Shown here one piece after another: positions 18,823 through 29,977 of a stretch of DNA of 62,681 nucleotides (its first letter is position 1; each line of letters begins with the position of its first letter). The stretch is from Planctomycetaceae bacterium. Its GTDB lineage: Bacteria > Planctomycetota > Planctomycetia > Planctomycetales > Planctomycetaceae. The position numbers and the translations under genes are program-made. Location: assembly GCA_029243145.1 (NCBI GenBank), contig JAQWSQ010000058.1, positions 1 to 62,681 on the forward strand, given 5' to 3'. Below the pieces are notes generated by a model. It searched no databases, was not told the DNA's origin, and saw nothing but the letters and a program-made list of their open reading frames with translations.

Positions 18823-20130
18823 ATGCTGAAAATATTTAACAACGCTTCACGTCGCAGCTTTCTGCAGGTTGGATCACTGGGAATTGGTGGTTTGACATTG
18901 CCAGACTTGTTGAAACATCAAGCGATCGCGACTGAAGCGGGCCAGTCGATCAACAAGAAATCAGTGATACTCGTGTGGCTTGCTGGTGGTCCAAGTCATC
19001 TCGATATGTATGATTTGAAGCCTCAGGCGCCCGCTGAGATTCGTGGTGAGTTTCGACCAATTCCCACAAATGTCTCTGGAATTGAAATTAGCGAGCATCT
19101 GCCTCATCAAGCGGCCATGATGGACAAGCTGGCCATTGTGAGATCAGCCTTCCATACCAATGGTGGACACGGCATGGGTTCACAATGGATGCAAACAGGA
19201 TATCAGCCGACTCTGGAAGTGAACAACAACATCTACCCTTCCATCGGTTCAATTGTCGCTCAAAGACTCGGGCCAAATGACCCGGCAGTGCCTGCTTATG
19301 TAAATCTTCCGAGGCCGTTGTCGTTCGGCAAAGCTGCGTATCTTGGAGCTTCTTATAACCCCTTTTCTCCAGAAAGTGACCCCAACTCTGATGGATTCCA
19401 AGTGCGCAATCTGAAGCTTCCTGGACGTGTCGATTTACCTCGGCTTGATCGCCGTCGTGAACTGCTCGGATCACTTGACCAAATTCGCCGTGATATCGAT
19501 TTGAATGGAGACATCAAAGGGCTGGACACCTTTTATCGTGACGGTCTCGAAATGGTCACCAACGACAAAGCGTTGAAAGCTTTCGACATCAAAAGTGAAA
19601 ACGCAGAACTTCGCGAAAAATACGGACGAAATGATCTGGGACAAAGCTGCTTACTGGCGAGACGACTTGTAGAAGCAGGCGTGACATTCGTAGCAATTCA
19701 AGCAGGTGGCGGCTGGGATACTCACGGCGACAACTTTAAGCAACTCAAAGACAATCTTCTGCCGAAGTACGATCAAAGTGTGGCAGCATTAGTGCAGGAT
19801 CTGCATGATCGCGGGATGCAGGATGATGTGTTGGTGATTTCCTTTGGCGAATTTGGTCGCACGCCAAAAATCAATCCGGGAGCAGGTCGAGATCATTGGC
19901 CCGGCGCAATGAGCGTTTTATACGCCGGAGGTGGATTGAAAATGGGACAAGCAATCGGTTCTACGAATCGCAATGCCGAATATCCCACGAGTAAGCCTTA
20001 TTCTCCCGGTTGCGTGCTCTCGACGATGTATCACACTTTGGGTATCGACTACAAACACGCCTTCTTTGATCACGCTCAACGGCCTTTGCCGATTCTCAGT
20101 GAAGGAAGTCCAATAGAAGAGCTAATCTAA
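18823..20130 (+). CDS. DUF1501 protein, Tat-type exported
   Basis: A 435-residue protein. I place the start at 18823 because GGAG at 18814-18817 sits five bases upstream and because it gives a compact leader with SRRSFLQVGSLGIGG. An in-frame ATG at 18796 would add nine residues. DUF1501 hallmarks are VILVWLAGGPSHLDMYDLKP, the HTNGGHGMGSQWMQTGYQ block, VTFVAIQAGGGWDTHGDN, VLVISFGEFGRTPKIN and AGRDHWPGAMSVLYAGGGL. It is the closer partner of the Ig-containing DUF1549/DUF1553 protein just upstream, and the PPC-domain gene follows on the same strand, so the three probably form one operon. Enzymatic activity is not known. Confidence 0.92.
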   Translation: MLKIFNNASRRSFLQVGSLGIGGLTLPDLLKHQAIATEAGQSINKKSVILVWLAGGPSHLDMYDLKPQAPAEIRGEFRPIPTNVSGIEISEHLPHQAAMMDKLAIVRSAFHTNGGHGMGSQWMQTGYQPTLEVNNNIYPSIGSIVAQRLGPNDPAVPAYVNLPRPLSFGKAAYLGASYNPFSPESDPNSDGFQVRNLKLPGRVDLPRLDRRRELLGSLDQIRRDIDLNGDIKGLDTFYRDGLEMVTNDKALKAFDIKSENAELREKYGRNDLGQSCLLARRLVEAGVTFVAIQAGGGWDTHGDNFKQLKDNLLPKYDQSVAALVQDLHDRGMQDDVLVISFGEFGRTPKINPGAGRDHWPGAMSVLYAGGGLKMGQAIGSTNRNAEYPTSKPYSPGCVLSTMYHTLGIDYKHAFFDHAQRPLPILSEGSPIEELI

Positions 20131-20195
20131 CCGTGGGAGAGACCTCCCGCACGATGATTTTTTATCAGCCTGTTGAGTTCATTATCTTGAATGTC

Positions 20196-20201
20196 AGGGA
20201 G
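20196..20201 (+). promoter_or_regulatory. Ribosome binding site AGGGAG that supports a TTG start at 20208
   Basis: AGGGAG lies six bases before an in-frame TTG at 20208. Starting there yields a tidy signal peptide (SVSRVIIIVFLLTSTVNA). Starting at the upstream GTG (20133) or ATG (20154) would add an extension without obvious function. Confidence 0.5.
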
Positions 20202-20207
20202 ACAATC

Positions 20208-22337
20208 TTGAGCGTCAGTCGAGTGATCATCATAGTTTTCTTGTTGACGAGCACAGTCAATGCCGAATTACCATCGATTCGTTTCGACCGAATCTCTCCA
20301 CTGGGAGCATCCGCTGGTTCCACCATTGAAGTGGAAATTGCAGGCTCTGACATAGAAGATGTCGATTCTCTGTGGTTCGACCATGCAGGTCTCTCTGCTG
20401 AACCCATCAAAGAGAAGGAACGTTTTTTCAGGATTACGGTCGCTGACAACGTGCCACAAGGCACCTACGACGTACGACTGAACGGACGCTGGGGAGTGAG
20501 TAATCCGCGATTATTTGCGATCACTCACGGGTTGCAAGACATCGCAGAGGCAGAACCGAATAACGATTTGGAGCACGCACAACAGATCGAAATCAACAGT
20601 GCCGTGAACGGGATGTCGGATGGCAACGGGCAGGATTTGTTTCGCTTCACTGCGAAGGCCGGTCAGCATATTGTGATCGATTGTCGAGCCGGCGTCCTCG
20701 ATTCCAGTTTGGATGCTACAATGTCTCTCTTCTCTGGCAGGAAACTGTTGTTGAGTAGCAGTGACTATCACGGGCGCGACCCATTCATTGATTTTCCAGT
20801 CCCCGACGATGGTGAATATGAAGTCCTCGTACATGATCTTTCTTATCGAGGAGGGTTACCGTATCGGTTGCAGATTACTGATCGTCCCTATGTTGAGAAT
20901 GTTTTTCCACGTGCAATTCAGTCCGGTCAAACGGCCACATTTACCGCCTATGGGCGCAACTTCAGTGAATCTAAGCCTTCAACGTGGCAGATTGGCCAAT
21001 TCACTCTTCAGGAATACCCCTTTGAAATTGTTGCACCCGATGGAGTCTTGGAAAATGCTGATTATCAGTTTGTAGAACATCCCAGCGGGCACAGTGTACT
21101 ACCAACAGCCGCCACCTGCACATTGACAGGATTTCAAATTCAGCCGAGATTACCGACAGGCGGATTTCCGTTCCATGCACAAACCCTATTGCTCACAGAT
21201 TCTGCGGTGACTTTAGAAACCGAGCCCAACAATCTGACGGATCAAGCACAGGCTTTAAGTATCCCTGCGACGCTCAGTGGTCGCTTTGATCAGGCACGTG
21301 ATGCAGATTGGTTCGAGGTGGAAGTTACAGAATCCGGACAATACTCATTCGATGTTTACTGCGAACGAATCTCAGGCGCCGCGGACCCATATCTGGTTGT
21401 GGTTGATGATCAAGGGAATCGGATCAATGAACTGGATGACTATGGTCATCGGATCAACGCTTTCGATGGACATTTGCGTGATCCCTCTGGAATGGTGAAC
21501 TTGAACGAAAAACAGAAGTACAAAGTGCTTGTACAGGATCGTTACCAGCGCGGAGGTGCACGATATCAATATGTTCTCACGATTCATAAACAACGACCTG
21601 ACTTCTATCCTGCTGTAATTCACAGTCAAAACCCCGGTCCGGGAGGCACAAATCTCTGGCGCGGCGGGGCTGTCTATCTGGATGTCGTTATTCATCAGCG
21701 AGAAGGATACAACGAAGAAATTACTTTAACTGCTGAAGACTTACCGACTGGCGTTCATAGCCGTCCGACGGTCATCAATAACAACTCGCGCGGCACATTC
21801 GTCTTGTGGGCTGATGATGATGCGGCAGACTTCACTGGGCCGATCAATTTAATCGCAACTGGAAAACGCGGCGATAAAATCTTACGTCGCGAAGTTCGCG
21901 CGTACACACGCGTTGATGCTGGGATGAATTCCAGTCAGGCCGTTCGTGAACTGGTCATCGCCGTTCGTGATGGGGCTCCGTATCGGTTGGAATGGGAGTT
22001 CCCCATAATTGAAGCGGAAGCGGGCAAAACGGTGGACATGAAGTTGAAACTGACACGCCGTCTGGCTGACTGGAATAACGATGTCTCCATTCAGCCTCTG
22101 GCGTTTCCGGGGAATTTCAAAATGTCGAACAGTGCTTTCAAAAGTGATGAAAAGGAAAAAACAGTCACCTTCACCGTGCAGCCAGGAACACGCCCCGGCA
22201 ATTATACGTTAGCGATTTTGGGACAGTCTCAAGTTCCTTTTCACAAAGATCCAGAATCCAAAGATCGGCCGAACACTCTTGTTTCTTTGCCCAGCCAACC
22301 GCTGACAATTACTGTGCTTCCCGAGACAAAAGAGTAA
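20208..22337 (+). CDS. Exported protein with two PPC domains
   Basis: A protein of 709 residues if it starts at the TTG; longer in-frame starts exist at 20133 (GTG) and 20154 (ATG). The signal peptide ends in STVNA. The N-terminal part looks like an IPT/TIG-type beta domain (SIRFDRISPLGASAGSTIEV). Two bacterial pre-peptidase C-terminal (PPC) domains follow: one opens with AEPNNDLEHAQQIEI and has QDLFRFTAKAGQHIVIDC, the other opens with ETEPNNLTDQAQAL and has DADWFEVEVTESGQYSFDVY. Such domains usually sit on secreted enzymes or binding proteins; no catalytic domain is visible here. The start lies 78 bases after the DUF1501 stop, so it probably belongs to that operon, possibly as a surface-binding accessory. 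Confidence 0.82.
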   Translation: MSVSRVIIIVFLLTSTVNAELPSIRFDRISPLGASAGSTIEVEIAGSDIEDVDSLWFDHAGLSAEPIKEKERFFRITVADNVPQGTYDVRLNGRWGVSNPRLFAITHGLQDIAEAEPNNDLEHAQQIEINSAVNGMSDGNGQDLFRFTAKAGQHIVIDCRAGVLDSSLDATMSLFSGRKLLLSSSDYHGRDPFIDFPVPDDGEYEVLVHDLSYRGGLPYRLQITDRPYVENVFPRAIQSGQTATFTAYGRNFSESKPSTWQIGQFTLQEYPFEIVAPDGVLENADYQFVEHPSGHSVLPTAATCTLTGFQIQPRLPTGGFPFHAQTLLLTDSAVTLETEPNNLTDQAQALSIPATLSGRFDQARDADWFEVEVTESGQYSFDVYCERISGAADPYLVVVDDQGNRINELDDYGHRINAFDGHLRDPSGMVNLNEKQKYKVLVQDRYQRGGARYQYVLTIHKQRPDFYPAVIHSQNPGPGGTNLWRGGAVYLDVVIHQREGYNEEITLTAEDLPTGVHSRPTVINNNSRGTFVLWADDDAADFTGPINLIATGKRGDKILRREVRAYTRVDAGMNSSQAVRELVIAVRDGAPYRLEWEFPIIEAEAGKTVDMKLKLTRRLADWNNDVSIQPLAFPGNFKMSNSAFKSDEKEKTVTFTVQPGTRPGNYTLAILGQSQVPFHKDPESKDRPNTLVSLPSQPLTITVLPETKE

Positions 22338-22948
22338 GCACCGGAGCGTTAAAAAATGGCCATGCAAACTGTCTTCCACAATATCAGTGGCGGGGCGAAT
22401 TTCCATAACCAGATTCCACGGTATTTCAAGGACAACCAAAGCCAAGTCGCATGAGATGAGTGCAGTTAGTTGTCATCATTTATTGTAGATTTTTGTGGCA
22501 GTCAATACTCAATAGGATCGCGAAACAAGTATGTGTCACACAATCACAATATGCTGTTGTTTAAGCGTAATACACAATCTGCGGTAGAGTAATCATCTGC
22601 GGTAGAGCAACAATCAGGGATCCACAACAGAGAGCAGGTCCATGAGGAGATAATGAAATATTATATTTTGATAAATAGATCACTCATTTCCTCAATTGAA
22701 TATGAGCGCAGCTTAACACACAAGAATCGCCAACATCGACAAAACACACGGTAGCCGCAGGACAAACCATCACGCAATAGTCTTGGTATGAGACAGGAAG
22801 AATCGCTTTTTTTTTATAGATTTTTGCAACAGACGTTGATACGTTGACTACCTGCCTACCAGTGGACACAACCCTCCAAAGTAAGACACTGTTCCTACCT
22901 ACATTTTGATTACCCCACTCTCCAACCCACCAATAAAAGAAGTGACTC
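22338..22948. other. Intergenic region, 611 bases, no gene recognised
   Basis: This AT-rich stretch separates the PPC-domain gene from the MoxR operon. It holds the short tandem repeat described separately and a run of nine T residues near 22809. Small open frames here have no family-like features. It probably contains the promoter of the MoxR operon, but I cannot assign -35/-10 boxes with confidence. Confidence 0.5.
22577..22609. repeat. Two-copy tandem repeat, period 18
   Basis: ATCTGCGGTAGAGTA (22577-22591) and ATCTGCGGTAGAGCA (22595-22609) are 15-base units with one mismatch, separated by ATC. The direct spacing could serve as a paired protein-binding site upstream of the MoxR operon, but two copies only make chance or slippage equally possible. 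Confidence 0.6.
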
Positions 22949-23977
22949 ATGCCCGAAGTGACTGAAGACATTCAGATTGAGGACAAACAGCGCGCCGCAC
23001 AACTTGTGGAAGCGTGCGACAAAATCAAAGGCCAGATTGGCCGCATTGTTGTCGGCCAAGATGACGTGATCGAACAACTGTTGATTGCAATTCTGGCACG
23101 CGGTCACTGTCTCTTGGAAGGTGTCCCCGGGTTGGCCAAGACGTTGATGGTCCGTTCGATTGCCGAAGCGATGCATCTCTCGTTTCACCGCATTCAGTTC
23201 ACGCCCGACCTGATGCCAGCCGACATCACGGGAACTGATATTATTCAGGAAAATAAGGAAACCGGGCATCGAGATCTGGTCTTCGACAAAGGGCCTATTT
23301 TTACTCAAATGCTACTGGCAGATGAAATCAACCGGACTCCTCCGAAGACTCAAGCCGCACTGCTTGAAGCGATGCAGGAACATGAAGTTTCCGTGGGCGG
23401 GACGACCTATCAGCTCGATGAACCGTTCTTTGTGTTGGCGACTCAAAACCCTATTGAACAGGAAGGAACGTATCCGTTACCGGAAGCGCAACGTGACCGA
23501 TTCCTGTTCAATGTGATCGTCGATTATCCCAATCGCGATCAGGAAAGTGAAATTATTGATCGAACAACCTCCACAATGATGGCTGACATCGAAGCAGTCG
23601 TGACGGGAGAGGAGATTATTCAGTGCCAGAAAACGGTACGGTTGGTGCCGTTACCCGATCATGTTAAGCAGTTTGTACTCGATCTGGTCCGTTCGGCACG
23701 TCCCGGTGAAGGTGACGTGGCTGGTTGGGTGAAAGAGATGATTGATTGGGGGCCTGGTCCAAGAGCCTGCCAGCAACTTGTTTTGGCTTCAAAATCGCGG
23801 GCTCTGATGCATGGCCGCTATCATGTGACTCTAGATGATGTTCTCGCTCTGGCACATCCGGTATTACGACATCGCCTCGTTCCTACCTTTAATGCCGAGG
23901 CAGAAGGTGTCAGCGTCGACGATTTGATCACTCGGCTGATCGAAGAGATCCCCGAAACGTCGAAGCAGATTCTGTAA
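22949..23977 (+). CDS. MoxR-family AAA+ ATPase
   Basis: A 342-residue cytoplasmic ATPase of the MoxR type, a chaperone-like family that works with VWA-domain partners. Walker A is GVPGLAKT near residue 58. Walker B is [23 protein letters not shown], typical of MoxR, and the sensor/loop region is [26 protein letters not shown]-terminal lid follows with [19 protein letters not shown]. It is the first gene of a run with DUF58 and two VWA membrane proteins, the common layout for this system. GAAGTGA before the ATG may serve as a weak ribosome site. Confidence 0.95.
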   Translation: MPEVTEDIQIEDKQRAAQLVEACDKIKGQIGRIVVGQDDVIEQLLIAILARGHCLLEGVPGLAKTLMVRSIAEAMHLSFHRIQFTPDLMPADITGTDIIQENKETGHRDLVFDKGPIFTQMLLADEINRTPPKTQAALLEAMQEHEVSVGGTTYQLDEPFFVLATQNPIEQEGTYPLPEAQRDRFLFNVIVDYPNRDQESEIIDRTTSTMMADIEAVVTGEEIIQCQKTVRLVPLPDHVKQFVLDLVRSARPGEGDVAGWVKEMIDWGPGPRACQQLVLASKSRALMHGRYHVTLDDVLALAHPVLRHRLVPTFNAEAEGVSVDDLITRLIEEIPETSKQIL

Positions 23978-24114
23978 ATCATTTCCGATACTCAATCGTT
24001 AGGAATTTCCGGCTGTGCACTACGTTTACGGCTTAGGAAAGACACCTGAGATACCAACGAGTTTCGGCTGATTCATCTCATATTTTGTAAACATCCCTCT
24101 AATTAGAGACCTGA

Positions 24115-25020
24115 ATGCCTCACGTTTCCGACATCCTCTCTGCCGTAGACATCAGCAAGTTCACCAACCTGCAAGTGCTTGCGAAACAGGTGGTGGAAGG
24201 GTTCTGCTCGGGCTTACACCGTTCTCCACATAAGGGATTCAGTGTCGAGTTCAAAGAACATCGGCAATACGTGCCCGGAGATGACATTCGCAATATTGAC
24301 TGGAAGTTGTTCGGCAAAACTGACCGGCTGTTTATTCGAGAATACGAAGAAGAAACGAATCTACGCTGTACCATTCTGCTTGATTCCAGTGGATCAATGT
24401 CCTACAGCGGTTCGCGTAGCAACGGCAATACGAAACATGATTACGCGGTACGCACTGCCGCCTGTCTCTCCTATCTGATGTTGCAACAACAGGACAGCGT
24501 TGGCCTGGTGACATTTGACAAGAAAGTGCGGAAGTATATTCCACCGCGAGCCCGCCCGAAACACATGCGTGTGATTATCGACGAACTGCAACAGCAAAAA
24601 CCGGAATTCGAAACCGAGTTAGGTAATGTTTTTCACGAAATGGTGGTGAAGCTGCATCGACGAGGGTTGTTAATCATCATTTCGGACCTGTTCGGCAATG
24701 TCGATCAATTAATGAAATCTCTGGCCCATTTCCGTCATGCCAATCACGAGATCATTATCTTTCAGATTTGGGATCCCGACGAACTCGATTTTCCGTTTCG
24801 GAAATGGACGCAGTTCAAATCGCTGGAAATGATGAATGACCAGCACCTCATTGATCCTGCTCAAATTCGACAGGCATATCTCGACAAACTTAAAGAGTTC
24901 CAAGAGCAATTGGCCAATGGATGTAGTCGCCATCGCATTTCTCTCGTGCCCTTATTGACAAATCAACCTTACGCCGATTCGCTCGCCACATATCTGGCCT
25001 TAAGGAGGAAGTCGAAATGA
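24115..25020 (+). CDS. DUF58-domain protein
   Basis: A 301-residue protein with the DUF58 signature [20 protein letters not shown] at about residues 42-61, then a degenerate VWA-like fold whose metal site reads [10 protein letters not shown]. The usual ISDLFGN and [15 protein letters not shown] elements are present. No transmembrane segment is visible, so it is probably peripheral or cytoplasmic. DUF58 proteins are standard partners of MoxR ATPases, which lies 137 bases upstream. The stop overlaps the next start in ATGA, coupling translation to the BatA-like gene. Confidence 0.93.
   Translation: MPHVSDILSAVDISKFTNLQVLAKQVVEGFCSGLHRSPHKGFSVEFKEHRQYVPGDDIRNIDWKLFGKTDRLFIREYEEETNLRCTILLDSSGSMSYSGSRSNGNTKHDYAVRTAACLSYLMLQQQDSVGLVTFDKKVRKYIPPRARPKHMRVIIDELQQQKPEFETELGNVFHEMVVKLHRRGLLIIISDLFGNVDQLMKSLAHFRHANHEIIIFQIWDPDELDFPFRKWTQFKSLEMMNDQHLIDPAQIRQAYLDKLKEFQEQLANGCSRHRISLVPLLTNQPYADSLATYLALRRKSK
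25002..25008 (+). promoter_or_regulatory. Strong ribosome binding site AAGGAGG for the BatA-like gene
   Basis: AAGGAGG inside the end of the DUF58 gene lies eight bases before the ATG at 25017. It is one of the few perfect Shine-Dalgarno sequences in the window and fixes the start of the downstream gene. Confidence 0.7.
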
Positions 25021-27215
25021 TCTTCCTCAATCAGCTTCTGGCTTTTGGAGCGGCGGCCTTCGCAATCCCACTGATCATTCACATTCTCAATCGCAGTCGG
25101 TTTCAGACCATCGATTGGGGGGCGATGCATCTGCTGGAATCAGTAATCAAAGTCAACCACAAGCGTTTCCGAATCGAGCAACTTATTCTACTCTTGGTGC
25201 GTTGTGCCATTCCGATACTCTTGGCGTTATGCTTGGCGCGGCCTGTGTTGACGGGGTCACGTATTTTAGAAGGGGACGCTCCAGTCTCGATGGTGATACT
25301 TCTCGACAACAGCTACTCGATGGACGTTGCCAGTGAATCCGGGACGCAATTCGATCAGGCAATTCAAGCGGCGTCTTCTATTGTCAGCTCAACTGGCCGG
25401 GGTTCTGAGATCTCCGTGATACTTACAGGAGGTAGCCCGACGCATGTGTTTGATCAACCGTTATTCGATTCAGAAATGGTTGTTCGCAAAGTGAAACTGC
25501 TCCAGGGCGGATATGGTGCGAGCCAAATATCGTCTGCATTGAATGAAGCATTTACCACCTTGTCGGGTATGTCGCACCCGCGTCGCGAATTGATAGTGAT
25601 CAGTGACTTTCAATCGGAAGACTGGAGAGCGGTTGACCTGGGTTCTGAATCGATACAAAGTCAAATCGAATCGATGAACATTAAACCTGGACTAACTTTG
25701 TTGCCGATCAGCAGTCCGTCCCACGGCAATGTCTCCGTAGAATCACTCGAATTTTCGCAACGTGCGATTGGTGTGAAGCAGCCTTTATCGGTGCGAGCAA
25801 ACCTATCCAATCACGGCGACACTCCGTATGAAACGGCACGTGTCATCATGCGGATTGACGACGTTGAATCGACGGTCACACAAATCTCTCTGGCAGCGAA
25901 GGGAAAAACTCAGGTTTTGTTTCCCTGCACCTTCCAGTCACCGGGTTCACATGTCATGGAAGTCGAAGTCGTCGTGAACGATCAATTGTCTACGGACAAT
26001 CGTTATGCGGCTGCGGTCTCTGTCTGGGACAGTGTGAAAGTCTTGCTTGTCGATGGAGATCCCAGTACTCGTCCTCTCGGCGGAGAGACCGATTATCTTT
26101 CGGTTGCCCTGTCTCCATTCACTTTCGGTCGAGTACGGCTGTCCGATCTGATGGAAACGCAAACAGTATCAGTCAAGGATTTCAATGAAGAAATATTGAA
26201 CGGCAGCCGGGTGGTCATATTGGCAAATGTTTCTCAACTTCAGGATTCTCAGAAAGAATCACTCACAAAATATGTCGCACAGGGGGGCGCGCTTCTCATC
26301 TGTGCTGGCAATCGGATTGATTTGAATTGGTACAACACATCGCTCTACGAAACAGGAAAAGGGCTCTTGCCCTTACCTTTTGGACCGATGAAAGGAATGG
26401 CAGAAACTTCGAAGGGAGAGTCAAAGTCGGGCGCTCCTTCGCGGATCGTGGCCCAGCATTTCGAGCACCCTGCGCTGGAATTCTTTAACGAACCTGCCAA
26501 TGGCAATATTTCTTCCGCAGAGATACGACAGTGGTACACACTCGGTGACAGAGACGATGGTTCCGACGATCAGACTCTGGTGCTTGCCCGCTTGGACTCC
26601 GGTGACAAATTTCTCGTTGAGCGCTCGTTTGGTGAAGGAGTCGTCGTACAGATGGCGACGGCGTGTGATGCTGACTGGTCCGATCTGCCGCTAAAACCAG
26701 TATTCGTACCGATGATGCAACAACTGGTCTCAACAATGGCCTCTCACATTTCTCCGCCCCGAAACATCAGCACGGGTGACCCTGCAGTGGCAATTGTCGA
26801 GCAAATCACTAATGAAGAGCAGAGACTCCAAAAAGAAACGGTTTCGATCGTGTTGCCCGATCAGTCCCGTCGAACGATCCCAACAACGACACAAGGAAAT
26901 ATTCGACTCGCCCGGTATGAGCAAACTCAACGTCCAGGGACTTATATCATGAGTACTCCTTCCGCTGAAACAATACACTTTGTCGTGGAATCATCACGCA
27001 GTGAATCGGATTTGACTTTGATGGACGACGCCGCAATCGAAACACTCTCAAAGTCGATTTCAGCCAGCGTGGTCGACTCTCCTACCGAGTATTTGAAGCA
27101 GGATCGATTGCGCCGGCACGGTCGTGAAATCTGGGAATACATTCTGGCAGCATTGTTGGCATTCATGTTTCTAGAGCTAATTTTGCAACAACGATTTGCG
27201 AGGTTCCGAACATGA
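25017..27215 (+). CDS. BatA-like membrane protein with VWA domain
   Basis: A 732-residue protein. The N-terminus is the BatA/aerotolerance-type membrane anchor ([20 protein letters not shown], then [20 protein letters not shown]), giving two membrane helices within the first 80 residues. A VWA domain follows with the metal-site motif LLDNSYSM near residue 97 and [10 protein letters not shown]. Later parts include a beta domain ([20 protein letters not shown]) and a glutamine-amidotransferase-like fold ([30 protein letters not shown]). A C-terminal helix ([17 protein letters not shown]) anchors the end. Its stop overlaps the next start. The protein probably exposes its VWA region to the periplasm and works with the MoxR and DUF58 proteins; the client is unknown. 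Confidence 0.9.
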   Translation: MIFLNQLLAFGAAAFAIPLIIHILNRSRFQTIDWGAMHLLESVIKVNHKRFRIEQLILLLVRCAIPILLALCLARPVLTGSRILEGDAPVSMVILLDNSYSMDVASESGTQFDQAIQAASSIVSSTGRGSEISVILTGGSPTHVFDQPLFDSEMVVRKVKLLQGGYGASQISSALNEAFTTLSGMSHPRRELIVISDFQSEDWRAVDLGSESIQSQIESMNIKPGLTLLPISSPSHGNVSVESLEFSQRAIGVKQPLSVRANLSNHGDTPYETARVIMRIDDVESTVTQISLAAKGKTQVLFPCTFQSPGSHVMEVEVVVNDQLSTDNRYAAAVSVWDSVKVLLVDGDPSTRPLGGETDYLSVALSPFTFGRVRLSDLMETQTVSVKDFNEEILNGSRVVILANVSQLQDSQKESLTKYVAQGGALLICAGNRIDLNWYNTSLYETGKGLLPLPFGPMKGMAETSKGESKSGAPSRIVAQHFEHPALEFFNEPANGNISSAEIRQWYTLGDRDDGSDDQTLVLARLDSGDKFLVERSFGEGVVVQMATACDADWSDLPLKPVFVPMMQQLVSTMASHISPPRNISTGDPAVAIVEQITNEEQRLQKETVSIVLPDQSRRTIPTTTQGNIRLARYEQTQRPGTYIMSTPSAETIHFVVESSRSESDLTLMDDAAIETLSKSISASVVDSPTEYLKQDRLRRHGREIWEYILAALLAFMFLELILQQRFARFRT

Positions 27216-29935
27216 CAAGTCTTCGTTTTGTCGGTGATCTCCCGCTCTGGGTCGGCCTGTCGTTAGCCGCAGTCGTAGCAGTCCTTTCGTGGAGATATTA
27301 TCGTCGCGAAAGCATCGACCTTCCTCATCGGCTGCGCTGGGGACTGCCGATGCTGCGTGCGTCTGCTTTTTTCCTAGGAATCATGATCTTAACAGGCCCC
27401 GTTGTGCATCATCGCACGGTGATTGGCCAGTTGGGACGTGTGAAAATCTACCTCGATGCGTCCAACAGCATGTTGATGCAGGACAAGCATATGTCGTCCG
27501 GTCGCAAATTACTGATTTGTGAACAGTTAGGATGGTTGACCGAAGGAACGGTCGATACATCACAATTCCATCTGGCCGAAGAACTCTCCAAAGCTCGTCA
27601 ATTACTTGGTAAGGCTATTGAAGAGGGCTACCCCGAACGCGAGATGGCGTCGTTTCTGAAAACCTATCAGACGCTTCAGCCCAAACTGTCACAGGAACTG
27701 CAGGAACAGATTCAGTCAGATGTCATCGACCCCTTAAATGCAATTGAGAACATAGAGCTGGTCGATGATGCCCAACTTCGCGCAAGTCTCGAAAGCTGCC
27801 TCACGATAGAGACGACCGTTTATGAGGCGTTTGATAAATCGATTCAGGCGCAACTTCAGACAGGAGATGAGTCACTGCAAGCGGCACTGACTATGTTCGA
27901 TGAGTCGACACGCTGGCAGAGAACGGAGATCGCACTTTTGCAGTCCTCTGACAGTATTATTAAACAATTACGTGAACGACACGAAGTCGAAGTTCTGATA
28001 TTGAGCGGTAACAAAGCAGAGCCAATCATCCTGGCAGCCGATCCTCGCACTTTGCCAACGATGAGCCTCAAGAAGGATTCATTATTTACCAGTCTGACTG
28101 ATTTGAGTTCCGGAATCGTAGCAACTCAGAAAACGGTGAACGCGCTGGATGAGTCCGAGCAATCACCCAGCGAACCCAACACAGCCGTGATTCTCGTCAC
28201 AGATGGCCAACACAATGCTGGTCCTTCACCGCTGCAAACTTCTCGAGTGCTGGGGAGTCAAGGGGTCGGTTATTATACCGTTAGCACTGGTGCCAAACGG
28301 CAAGCTCCAGATCTCGCAGTGCTTTCCGTGGAATCTCCTCAGATGGTCTTTAAAGAGGATCGTGTGCGAGGAGTCATGACTGTTCGCGATCAAATGAAAC
28401 CTGGGCAACCATTTATGGCTCAGATCAGTCATTCAGATGAAATACTTTGGCAGGAACAACTGATTACGCAAAACAGTTCTCAAAGGCGTATCGAATTTGA
28501 ATTCCCGATTGAAGAACTGGTCGACAAATTGGGGGGACAATTTGCCTCCGATGTGATTTTACATGCATTGCCGTTGACCTTGAACGCCTCGGTCACATCT
28601 CTTCCCGAAGAGTCGGAGACTAGCAACAATCATCAACAGATTCGGTTGGCAGCCATCACAAAAAGTTACAAAGTGCTCCTGATTGATGGGCGTTCACGCT
28701 GGGAAACTCGATACCTTCGCAATGCTTTTGAACGTGACGAACAATGGCACATTAATGCCGTTCTTGCAGGACCAGGAACCGATCAATCTGGCCTTCCACG
28801 CGGCAAGAGCGAGCACCAGTTCCCGACCGATCGAGATTCTCTGTTTGAATACGATCTGGTCATTCTGGGAGAACTCGCTCCCACTTTGATGAAAGAACAC
28901 GAGTACGAGTGGTTGCGGGAGTTCGTCGAGGTGAAGGGCGGAGGGATTATCTTTATCGATGGGCAGCGCGGTAAACTCCAAGAGATGGCCAAACTAGGCT
29001 TGGGATCTTTACTCCCCGTTAATTGGCTTGCAGAAAATATTGCCTCTCAACCAACTTCGTTGCAACTCACAAGTGCTGGAACATCCGAAAGTGCCTTGAG
29101 ATTGATGGCAGACGAGCAACCAAACCAAAAATTCTGGACAGAGCTGCCAGCTCCGCATTCCCTCGTGGCTGTCGAAGCATTAGAGGGAGCTGAAGTCTTG
29201 ATGGAGGCGGTTGTGGATGGTCAAACGTACCCCGCGATGGTCACTCGGCGTGTCGGTGCAGGACGAGTACTGTATCTCGCCTTCGACGAAACGTGGCGTT
29301 GGCGTTACAAAGCAGCCGACACCTGGCATCAACGCATCTGGAATCAACTGGCGATTGCCATCATGCCGCGACCGTTTGCCGTCAGTGATGAGTACCTTTC
29401 CATCGACTCCGGTCCGGTCAGCTACGATTTTGGAGATGCCGTCGATATTCGCGTGCGTTTGATGAGACTGGATGGAAAACCGTCTGTGAATGCGACCGTC
29501 GATGCTTTGATTTGGAGCAAAGGACGGGTCTCCTCCACTGTGACATTGACTGGCGACCGAGACGTTCCTGGTATTTATCGCGGTCGCTCTGATGCTCTTT
29601 CCGAAGGAGACTACGAAGTCTCTATCCGAGCGTCTGGATATAGTAAACAGGCGTTTAATGCTCGCTCGAATTTTATAGTCTTGCCAGCAGAATCGGGGGA
29701 AATGGTTGAAACAGCCGCGAATGAACGATTGCTGAACCAAATGGCAAGCAGTTCCGAAGGAAGGTTTCTCCGAGAGGAAGAATTCCAACGGCTTCCTGAG
29801 TTGTTGAGTCCGCTGAGTTCGGGCCGAGTCGTCGAGTCAGAAACTCTGATTTGGCAGAGTTATTGGTGGTTTGGGGCCATGCTGTTGCTGCTCACGGCAG
29901 AATGGATTCTAAGAAAACGAGCAGGTTTGTTATAG
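27212..29935 (+). CDS. Membrane protein with VWA-like and GATase1-like domains
   Basis: A 907-residue protein overlapping the previous gene by four bases. Two N-terminal helices (LPLWVGLSLAAVVAVLSW and MLRASAFFLGIMILTGPV) are followed by a VWA-like domain: metal-site motif YLDASNSM near residue 81, VILVTDGQHNAGP near 326, and a long helical insert between them. A GATase1-like fold starts near 488 (KVLLIDGRSRWETRYL, VEVKGGGIIFIDG), and another beta domain and a C-terminal helix (WWFGAMLLLLTAEWIL) complete it. This layout parallels the BatA-like gene, suggesting an ancient duplication with divergence. Its role is presumably in the same MoxR-linked envelope complex. Confidence 0.87.
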   Translation: MTSLRFVGDLPLWVGLSLAAVVAVLSWRYYRRESIDLPHRLRWGLPMLRASAFFLGIMILTGPVVHHRTVIGQLGRVKIYLDASNSMLMQDKHMSSGRKLLICEQLGWLTEGTVDTSQFHLAEELSKARQLLGKAIEEGYPEREMASFLKTYQTLQPKLSQELQEQIQSDVIDPLNAIENIELVDDAQLRASLESCLTIETTVYEAFDKSIQAQLQTGDESLQAALTMFDESTRWQRTEIALLQSSDSIIKQLRERHEVEVLILSGNKAEPIILAADPRTLPTMSLKKDSLFTSLTDLSSGIVATQKTVNALDESEQSPSEPNTAVILVTDGQHNAGPSPLQTSRVLGSQGVGYYTVSTGAKRQAPDLAVLSVESPQMVFKEDRVRGVMTVRDQMKPGQPFMAQISHSDEILWQEQLITQNSSQRRIEFEFPIEELVDKLGGQFASDVILHALPLTLNASVTSLPEESETSNNHQQIRLAAITKSYKVLLIDGRSRWETRYLRNAFERDEQWHINAVLAGPGTDQSGLPRGKSEHQFPTDRDSLFEYDLVILGELAPTLMKEHEYEWLREFVEVKGGGIIFIDGQRGKLQEMAKLGLGSLLPVNWLAENIASQPTSLQLTSAGTSESALRLMADEQPNQKFWTELPAPHSLVAVEALEGAEVLMEAVVDGQTYPAMVTRRVGAGRVLYLAFDETWRWRYKAADTWHQRIWNQLAIAIMPRPFAVSDEYLSIDSGPVSYDFGDAVDIRVRLMRLDGKPSVNATVDALIWSKGRVSSTVTLTGDRDVPGIYRGRSDALSEGDYEVSIRASGYSKQAFNARSNFIVLPAESGEMVETAANERLLNQMASSSEGRFLREEEFQRLPELLSPLSSGRVVESETLIWQSYWWFGAMLLLLTAEWILRKRAGLL

Positions 29936-29977
29936 TACCAAGCGTGTTGTACATCACCTACTGTTAAGGGTAGTTAC

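Noticed and set aside
22800..22830. A poly-T stretch as a possible terminator
   Set aside because: No stable stem precedes the T-run on either strand.
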